Shown here piece by piece: positions 18,976-23,433 of a stretch of 23,433 nt of DNA; the stretch's first letter is position 1, and each line of letters begins with the position of its first letter. A program made the position numbers and the translations under genes. The notes under the pieces were generated by a model. That model was not told the DNA's origin. It searched no databases and saw nothing but the letters and a program-made list of their open reading frames with translations. Origin of the DNA: a virus. The stretch is taken from the IMG/VR virus record IMGVR_UViG_3300018476_000012, positions 1 through 23,433 of that record; one strand, given 5' to 3'.

Positions 18976-19526
18976 TCACCGCCGCGTGCGCGCGTGCCGC
19001 TTGTCCTCGTCGACCAGATACGCGATGAGCTCGTCATAGACGTGTTGTGGAACCTCTTGCAGGTCGTACCAAGTCCAGCCCATCACCCGACAGACATCAA
19101 AGTCCTGTCGGGTGCGCGCGCTCCAGTGCGTGTTTTTTTTTCTTCGGCGAGCGCCGCCGCGCGCGCGCCCTGGTGGCGCTGGATCGCTTTCTGGACTTCC
19201 ATGTAGGCGTCGCTATCGATCACGTCGAGCGCCGCTGTGACGACCGCGGCCGGTTGATCGGCAATGAGGATCGGCCGCCCGTCGGCATCGGTGAACGACC
19301 AGTCCAACAGATAGGCCAGGACCATCGCGACGCCGGCGGCGATCGGGTCGAGCTCCATCGTCGGCGTCGCCGCGCCCGTTGCGGTCGTCGTCACCAGGAG
19401 CGGGCGCATCGAGGCGCGCATCAGCTCCCGGTACTCGCCCGCGGTGAGGTCCTGCTTGACGATCAGGAAATCGCCCTCAGAGAGCTCGAGGCGATCGGTT
19501 GCCGGGCGTCGGACACGTATCGACAT
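18976..19526 (-). CDS. Tail assembly chaperone GT fusion by -1 frameshift
   Basis: The longer of two products from one start. Ribosomes read the G frame from ATG 19526 to the A9 run (19133-19141), slip back one base, and continue for 52 residues to TGA at 18976-18978, giving about 183 residues. The T part, with DFDVCRVMGWTWYDLQEVPQ and HVYDELIAYLVDEDK, is a plausible folded domain typical of chaperone T segments. It lacks its own start and ends three bases before the tape-measure ATG. In lambda, GT recruits tail-tube subunits onto the tape measure while G coats it. The exact slip codon is inferred (A-AAA-AAA at 19140-19134), and polymerase slippage on the same run is an alternative. Confidence 0.85.
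19083..19526 (-). CDS. Tail assembly chaperone G (unshifted product)
   Basis: A 147-residue protein read without frameshifting. It begins MSIRVRRPATDRLELSEGDF four bases after the previous stop; the frame is open upstream, but ATG 19526 follows an AAGGGA-like motif. The body is helical, with DPIAAGVAMVLAYLLDWSF, ILIADQPAAVVTAALDVIDS and YMEVQKAIQRHQGARAAALAEEKK, as expected for the G chaperone that wraps the tape measure. The last 16 residues after the slippery run (TRTGARAPDRTLMSVG) look non-conserved, as is usual for the unshifted tail. Confidence 0.85.
   Translation of the reverse strand: MSIRVRRPATDRLELSEGDFLIVKQDLTAGEYRELMRASMRPLLVTTTATGAATPTMELDPIAAGVAMVLAYLLDWSFTDADGRPILIADQPAAVVTAALDVIDSDAYMEVQKAIQRHQGARAAALAEEKKTRTGARAPDRTLMSVG
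19133..19141 (-). promoter_or_regulatory. Slippery nine-A run for -1 frameshifting
   Basis: On the coding strand GAAG is followed by nine A, the longest homopolymer I noticed in an otherwise GC-rich genome. It is read as GAA-AAA-AAA in frame. It allows tandem Lys-tRNA slippage, or RNA-polymerase slippage, and opens the T frame. Downstream stems were not assessed. Confidence 0.85.
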
Positions 19527-19530
19527 CGGT

Positions 19531-19818
19531 CTACATCCCTTCCAGCGCGCCGAGGCGCGCGATGACCTGCCCCTCGGCCGTGACCTGGACGGATTCAACC
19601 GGCCAGCGCCACACGCGTTTCCCCGGCACGACGAACACGAGCGGGGACTGGGCCAGCAGAATCGGATTACTGCTGACGACGGTCCCGGTCAGCGCGCCGC
19701 CATAGGTCCGCCGATCGATCGCGACCGAGACGCCGCGCACCTCGGCCGCCGTGTGATAGGCGTGCTTGACGAGGCCGCGCGCGGCCGTGAACGGGAGCGG
19801 CGCCTCGTCGATCTGCAC
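19531..19818 (-). CDS. Unknown small tail-module protein
   Basis: A 95-residue protein starting with GTG 19818, immediately after the tail-tube stop (TAAGTG). It is mostly beta-strand-like: VRGVSVAIDRRTYGGALTG, NPILLAQSPLVFVVPGKRVWRWPV, then ESVQVTAEGQVIARLGALEG. I do not recognise it. The gene lies between the tube and the assembly chaperone, where some siphoviruses carry minor tube or tube-decoration proteins. There is no hydrophobic or Cys signature. Confidence 0.65.
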   Translation of the reverse strand: MQIDEAPLPFTAARGLVKHAYHTAAEVRGVSVAIDRRTYGGALTGTVVSSNPILLAQSPLVFVVPGKRVWRWPVESVQVTAEGQVIARLGALEGM

Positions 19819-20232
19819 TTACGGAACCGCCGGCGGTTCGAGCGTCCAGGGCCCGGCCGCGACAAACGACCCGTTGATCGTCACCGCGCCGTCGGCCGCG
19901 CATTCGATGCCGGCGTCGAGATAGGCGAGGCCTTTGAACATGTGCGTCGGCGTCAACGTCGACGGGATGAGCTCGAGCATCACCGGCACGTCACCGAGCG
20001 CGATGCGCAGAAAGTCCGGCGAGCTGAGCTCGTTCCACACGCCGTTGATCTCGCCCTGGATATCGGGCAGGCCGAGGACGTACTGCTTGTTGGTGTCGCC
20101 GAAACAGGTGACGTCCTCTTTGTCGCGGGCGAGGTCGAGCGTCCACTCGTTGAGGTCGCCGACGACTTCGGTCGTCGACCCGCCGGTCGGGTCCATCTTC
20201 ACTTGCCCTTTGCTGCCATGTCGTCGCGCCAT
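19819..20232 (-). CDS. Major tail tube protein
   Basis: A 137-residue subunit of the tail tube. KVKMDPTGGSTTEV-like opening residues, LNEWTLDLARDKEDVTCFGD, TNKQYVLGLPDIQGEINGVW and the closing beta region (ADGAVTINGSFVAAGPWTL) follow the usual tube-protein order of a strand-rich barrel with an exposed loop. The ATG at 20232 has AAAGGA about eight bases upstream in a 15-bp gap, one of the few real gaps in the late series. This is consistent with separate, high-level translation of an abundant protein. Confidence 0.85.
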   Translation of the reverse strand: MARRHGSKGQVKMDPTGGSTTEVVGDLNEWTLDLARDKEDVTCFGDTNKQYVLGLPDIQGEINGVWNELSSPDFLRIALGDVPVMLELIPSTLTPTHMFKGLAYLDAGIECAADGAVTINGSFVAAGPWTLEPPAVP

Positions 20233-20247
20233 GTCGGGGTCCTTTCC

Positions 20248-20682
20248 CTAACTCGGATAACTCATCACTTCGTACTGGCCGCCGTGGTGGTGCCAGGTCG
20301 CTTTGTTGACCAGATCGATTTCGGGATAGGCGACGCGATCGAGGCGCCGGCAGTCCATCGCGATGTAGCCGGCCGCCGTCAGATCGAGGATCGCGCCGTG
20401 CAGCAATTGATGAATCCGCGCCGCCGCCTGGCGCGCCGGCGTTTTGCTGGTCGCGAAGATGACGGCCTTGACGAGATAGTTCGTGCGTTCATAGAGCGTG
20501 TCGCCGTCCAGCGCGGGCTGCTCGCGATGATCGAAGAGCGCGACGATCACAAACGCGCCAGGCGCCGGCGACGCTGCGGGGCGGATGCCCCAATAGACGC
20601 CGTCCGGGCAGAGCGTCGACAGCGCCGCGTCATTCGCGAGGACTTCCATCACGGCGGCGTCGACGAGTCCGGCATCGGCCAT
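20248..20682 (-). CDS. Tail terminator / DUF3168-type protein
   Basis: A 144-residue protein. The start ATG 20682 overlaps the preceding stop by one base; the longer open frame upstream is shadow sequence. The N-terminus VDAAVMEVLANDAALSTLCPDGVYWGIRP and the middle NYLVKAVIFATSKTPARQAAARIHQLLH follow the pattern of siphovirus tail-terminator proteins, which cap the finished tube and join it to the head. The gene position, directly before the tube gene, agrees. Confidence 0.8.
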   Translation of the reverse strand: MADAGLVDAAVMEVLANDAALSTLCPDGVYWGIRPAASPAPGAFVIVALFDHREQPALDGDTLYERTNYLVKAVIFATSKTPARQAAARIHQLLHGAILDLTAAGYIAMDCRRLDRVAYPEIDLVNKATWHHHGGQYEVMSYPS

Positions 20683-21071
20683 CAGCGGAGGTCGCCTCCG
20701 ACGACGAGGCCGCGGGCCCGGACGCGCGCGATGACGGCGTCGGTGAAGCGCTCGCGGCCGATCCGGGTGAGCGGGACAAACGCCGGCGTCGCCGTCGTCG
20801 TCACGGTCCCGAATTCGACAAAGTGGGCATAGGGCGCCGTCACCTCGATCCGGGTGAAGACGCGGGCGGGGGAGGTCGAACTTTCGCGCGCGACCCGGAC
20901 GCTGTTCCGGAGCGTCCCGGTGACGCTGGGATAGGCCGCGCGAATCGCGGCGGCCGTCTCGTTGGCGATCGATTGCTGCAGGGGACCGACCTCGGCGGCG
21001 AGGTCCGGCGCCAGCAGCTGCAGCTCCGCCAGGAGCTCGTCGACACCGGTGAGTCGCAGGGCGGCGGCCAT
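20682..21071 (-). CDS. HK97 gp10-like tail completion/neck protein
   Basis: A 129-residue protein from ATG 21071, one-base overlap with the gene before. It shows the HK97-gp10 pattern: a helical start (GVDELLAELQLLAPDLAAEVG), YPSVTGTLRNSVRVARES, then APYAHFVEFGTVTTTATPAFVPLTR and a C-terminal helix. The VEFGT segment is the most characteristic part. It acts in head-tail joining or tail completion, in a complex with its neighbours. Confidence 0.88.
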   Translation of the reverse strand: MAAALRLTGVDELLAELQLLAPDLAAEVGPLQQSIANETAAAIRAAYPSVTGTLRNSVRVARESSTSPARVFTRIEVTAPYAHFVEFGTVTTTATPAFVPLTRIGRERFTDAVIARVRARGLVVGGDLR

Positions 21072-21424
21072 CAGCTTTGCAGGTCCGCGACGAGTTCCAT
21101 TTCGCGGTCGCGCTCCTCGAGATTCGTGACGCTGGTGATCTGGTAGACGTGCCCTTTGCAGCGCATCCGCGCGCGCGTCGTGACGCCGGGATGGAACCGG
21201 CCGTGCACAATGTGCGAGACGTGCGTGATCACCGTGCCGGCCGTGACGTGCTCGGCATCGCGCGCCGTCGCCGGGCGGACGCGCACATACCACGTCGAGG
21301 GGACGAGCGGGGTCCAGGCCTGCGTATAGCCGCCTTCGCCGTCGGGGACCGGGGCGCCAGGGACTTCGAACGTGACGAGCTGGTTATCCCGGCCGATGCT
21401 GTTGGGCGCGGTCTTCGTCTGCAT
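21071..21424 (-). CDS. Head-tail joining (stopper) protein
   Basis: A 117-residue beta-barrel-type protein of the phage head-tail joining family. It shows a QLVTFEVPGAPVPDGEGGYTQAWTPL start, TWYVRVRPATARDAE, and ITHVSHIVHGRFHPGVTTRARM followed by YQITSVTNLEERDREMEL. These are the expected successive strands, with the 'R..G...Y.I..v.n..er.r.l' ending. It starts at ATG 21424, overlapping the connector stop by one base. It should seal the connector after packaging and dock the tail. Confidence 0.88.
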   Translation of the reverse strand: MQTKTAPNSIGRDNQLVTFEVPGAPVPDGEGGYTQAWTPLVPSTWYVRVRPATARDAEHVTAGTVITHVSHIVHGRFHPGVTTRARMRCKGHVYQITSVTNLEERDREMELVADLQS

Positions 21425-21729
21425 CAGGCCAGCGCCGGATCGCGCTTCCGCATCAGCAGCAGCGAGATCCCCTCCCAGAGTTTGGCGTCCTGGTCGTCGA
21501 TCGCGACGTCGTCGCCGCGGTGCTCATACAAATTGCAGAGCATCTTGAGCGTCGCCGCCTGGACGACATCGGGCGCGGTCGTCGCGTCCCAGGTCGGCTG
21601 GAACTGCGCGCCCAGGTAGTCGGCGATCAGCGCGCTCGCGTGTTCGAGGTACAGCGTCACTTCGGCGTCGCGCGCCGGGTCGGTGATGTGCAAGGCGAGC
21701 TTCGCGTTTTCGAGCGTCTCGAGGATCAT
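21424..21729 (-). CDS. gp6-like head-tail connector
   Basis: A 101-residue helical adaptor. MILETLENAKLALHITDPARDAEVTLYLEHASALIADYLG matches the opening of gp6-like connectors (a short helix, then two helices with DAE spacing). DVVQAATLKMLCNLYEHRGDD and LWEGISLLLMRKRDPAL follow the family order. ATG 21729 overlaps the previous stop (ATGA). It forms the ring beneath the portal. Confidence 0.9.
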   Translation of the reverse strand: MILETLENAKLALHITDPARDAEVTLYLEHASALIADYLGAQFQPTWDATTAPDVVQAATLKMLCNLYEHRGDDVAIDDQDAKLWEGISLLLMRKRDPALA

Positions 21730-22151
21730 CGGTCGCCTCGCGCGTCGCGGCCGCGCTTCACCATCAGTTGCCAGTCGGTCGACGTGCCGGGCGCGCCTTT
21801 CGTGGTCCTGGCGCAGTACCACGCCGACCCGCCCGCCGTGACCAGGTCGCCGACGTCGTAGGTCTTCCCGGACACATGCACGCCGAGATAGTTGAGGCTC
21901 TTACCGTCGTGGCCGTCTCGCCCTGGCGGGCCGGCGGGCCCAGGCGGACCCGGCACTGGAGGCCGGCCCTCGAGGTCCGTCAGCCGCGCATCCAGGCGCT
22001 CGATCACACTCTCGATCGCACTGATCGCGCCGGCGGTGTGACTGAGGGCCGCCGTGTGGGCCGTCTCGAGCGCGTTGACGCGGAGCTGCATCGGCGCGAT
22101 CGCCCCGCGGATCGTGTCGCCGATATGCAGCGCGAGGACCTCAGGCCGCAT
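21726..22151 (-). CDS. Collagen-like protein with carbohydrate-binding-like C-terminus
   Basis: A 141-residue protein that overlaps the portal stop by 11 bp; GAGG lies six bases before ATG 22151. It begins with a helical or coiled-coil segment (IRGAIAPMQLRVNALETAHT through IESVIERLDARLTDLEG). A short collagen-type Gly-X-Y stretch, GPPGPAGPPGRDGHDG, follows. It ends in a compact domain with YLGVHVSGKTYDVGDLVTAGGSAWYCARTTKGAPG and DWQLMVKRG, like the chitin-binding modules (CBM5/12) used by some phages as head fibres. A trimer with a coiled-coil base, collagen stalk and sugar-binding tip is likely. It is probably a surface fibre on the capsid or neck rather than a connector. Confidence 0.75.
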   Translation of the reverse strand: MRPEVLALHIGDTIRGAIAPMQLRVNALETAHTAALSHTAGAISAIESVIERLDARLTDLEGRPPVPGPPGPAGPPGRDGHDGKSLNYLGVHVSGKTYDVGDLVTAGGSAWYCARTTKGAPGTSTDWQLMVKRGRDARGDR

Positions 22152-23433
22152 GGAGGCCCTCGAGGGATTTCGCGAGCGTCTCGAGAAACTGCTTTTCCTC
22201 GGCCTCGTCGTCGGCCGACGGCAGTGCCGGCATCGCGACCGGGGCCGGCGCCGGCTTCGAGAACGGGGCATCGGCATCACGTTCGGCGAGCGCGGCGAGC
22301 GAGTAGTTCTGCTGCTGCATGTAGGGCGTGTTGCCACCCTTGACCGTGCCCAGCCCGAAGTATTTCTTGCGCACTTCATCCGGCGAGAGCGCGCCGGCGC
22401 CGATCGCTTCCGCGGCCGCTTTCGTCTTGGTCGCGGTGACCATCCAGATCAGATCGTCGATGTCGAATTCGGTCCCGTAGGGCCGCTTGAGTTCGAGCCC
22501 TTCGTCGAGCGACGTTTCGAAGTTCGTCAATTTTTCTTGCAGGCACTGCGCGTGATATTTCAGCCACAGCGATTCGACATCGGCGGTCGGCGTGTCATCC
22601 AGGTCGAGCAACGCCGGCGGGACGTGATAGCAGGTACAGACTTGCTTCGCGGTCCAATTCAACTGCTCGATCAGTTGCGCATCGGCCGCGCTGACGGTCA
22701 TCGCTTCGTACTTCAACCCTTTGCCGACGACGGCGACGCGGCCGATGTTGGCGCCTGAAAAGTTTTCTTCCCAGTAGGCCTTGATCCGTTGCGCTTGCTC
22801 TTCGCCGATTTCGCCGGGCGCCGTCAGGACGCCGCCGGGATGCGACCCGCCGCGAAAGAATTGCTCGCTCTTGGTTTGAATCGTCAGGCCCTGCTGGGCG
22901 GCCAGGCCGCACGCATACAGCGGCGTCACGCCGATCAGCGGATGGAACAACGTCACCATCGGGTCATGGATGATCTCGCGCGCAGGGACGACGAGATCCT
23001 GCCCCTCGGGGAGATCGTCGGTGATGCCGACGAGGTTGTCGCGTTTCAGCGCGTAATAGACCGCGCCATCAGGACCGACGAGCGGCGTGACGCGACAGGG
23101 GTCGAGCACGTAGAGCGCGGAGACGACGCCGCGCTCGTCGCGCTGTTTGAGGACGTAGGCATTGCCGGCGGTGAGCTTCGACGTGATCCACTGCTCGACG
23201 AACTTGTTGATCGTCTGGTAGCGATTCGGCTTGCGCAGCACCGGCGAGTACGCGGGATTGGTCGTCTCGGTCCAGATGCCGTTGTCGTCCTCGGTGACGA
23301 GCCGGAGCTGCAGCTTGCCGATGTCGGTCGCGATCAGCGTGACGCAGCCGAAGACGGCGAAGTACGAGAGCGCGGTCGGTGAGGTGATCTCGTCGTTGTT
23401 CTGCCACGCGCCCATGTAGGGCTCGCGGACCAG
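22141..23433 (-). CDS. Portal protein, HK97 family (main part, 5' end at 1-210)
   Basis: The gene reads through the right edge of the window and begins at 210 on the circle (459 residues in all). The protein forms the twelve-fold ring through which DNA enters and leaves. Visible family parts are ALSYFAVFGCVTLIATDIGKL, PAYSPVLRKPNRYQTINKFVEQWI, NAYVLKQRDERGVVSALYVLDP, and HPLIGVTPLYACGLAAQQGLTI, with VPPALLDL and LDEGLELKRPYGTEFDIDDL downstream. The C-terminus, with LSPDEVRKKYFGLGTVKGGNTPYMQQQNYSL, is the usual wing-to-crown region. The last 60 residues are Pro/Ala/Glu-rich. The gene follows the capsid gene, whereas in most HK97-like phages it precedes the protease and capsid. Confidence 0.95.
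   Translation of the reverse strand: MVREPYMGAWQNNDEITSPTALSYFAVFGCVTLIATDIGKLQLRLVTEDDNGIWTETTNPAYSPVLRKPNRYQTINKFVEQWITSKLTAGNAYVLKQRDERGVVSALYVLDPCRVTPLVGPDGAVYYALKRDNLVGITDDLPEGQDLVVPAREIIHDPMVTLFHPLIGVTPLYACGLAAQQGLTIQTKSEQFFRGGSHPGGVLTAPGEIGEEQAQRIKAYWEENFSGANIGRVAVVGKGLKYEAMTVSAADAQLIEQLNWTAKQVCTCYHVPPALLDLDDTPTADVESLWLKYHAQCLQEKLTNFETSLDEGLELKRPYGTEFDIDDLIWMVTATKTKAAAEAIGAGALSPDEVRKKYFGLGTVKGGNTPYMQQQNYSLAALAERDADAPFSKPAPAPVAMPALPSADDEAEEKQFLETLAKSLEGLHAA
23311..23433. repeat. Terminal direct repeat, right copy
   Basis: Exact second copy of bases 1-123. The unique genome length is therefore 23,310 bp, and position 23311 is the same molecule position as 1. Any count of genes or sites should use only one copy. 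Confidence 0.95.

Noticed and set aside
19133-19141. Sequencing error in the nine-A run splitting one gene
   Set aside because: Both the G-only and GT layouts match the universal tail-chaperone arrangement next to the tape measure, so a programmed shift explains it better, though run length should be confirmed in reads.
13512-20832. Long plus-strand open frames opposite the tail genes (13512-15209, 17515-19206, 19444-20832)
   Set aside because: Same reason: Arg-rich shadow composition opposite well-supported tail proteins; no independent evidence of coding.
20682-21293. Longer starts for the gp10-like, tail-terminator, connector and collagen-like genes
   Set aside because: Each upstream extension is Arg/Pro-rich shadow of the preceding gene, whereas the chosen ATG overlaps the preceding stop by 1, 4 or 11 bases as throughout this operon.

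Overview
The window is a complete, GC-rich genome of a small temperate siphovirus, assembled as a circle. Bases 1-123 and 23311-23433 are identical and lie inside one open reading frame (the portal gene), so the unique genome is about 23,310 bp and the window edge is arbitrary. The host cannot be named. GGAGG/AAGGA-type ribosome sites, a GC-rich code and a tRNA 3' end with an encoded CCA point to a high-GC Gram-negative bacterium (inference).

There are two divergent transcription units. The plus-strand unit is short: a zinc-ribbon gene (8393-8605) and a tyrosine integrase (8631-9923), running into an attachment site that carries the 3' half of a tRNA-Arg(CCU)-like gene (10048-10092). All other genes are on the minus strand. 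They form one long, tightly overlapped series starting at 8243 and running down through position 1, around the junction, and ending at 10481.

In transcription order the minus strand holds: an early block with a Xis/MerR-like HTH protein, a winged-helix replication-initiator-like protein containing a candidate origin, RusA resolvase and three unknown proteins; an HNH endonuclease and a candidate cos interval; the packaging genes TerS (P27 family) and TerL (HK97 type); a ribbon-helix-helix protein; a fused HK97 prohead protease/major capsid protein; and the portal, placed unusually after the capsid gene. Across the junction follow a collagen-like/carbohydrate-binding protein, gp6-like connector, head-tail stopper, HK97 gp10-like protein, tail terminator, tail tube, a small unknown, tail chaperone G/GT with a nine-A slippery run, tape measure, a small tail protein, a peptidase-S74 fibre, and a tail hub split by Fn3/Ig-like repeats. 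The series ends with a fascin-like/glycoside-hydrolase-like protein and a cluster of small genes that includes two tiny membrane proteins.

The most unusual part is the roughly 560 bp of non-coding DNA around attP (9924-10480). It holds a perfect 16-bp palindrome whose inner 14 bp, GTTCCACGTGGAAC, match the bacterial chromosomal parS core, although the phage has no parA or parB gene. Around it are about a dozen copies of GTGTGTGTGCG or shorter versions, often in 13-bp-spaced pairs and in both orientations. No classical repressor and no recognisable endolysin are visible.
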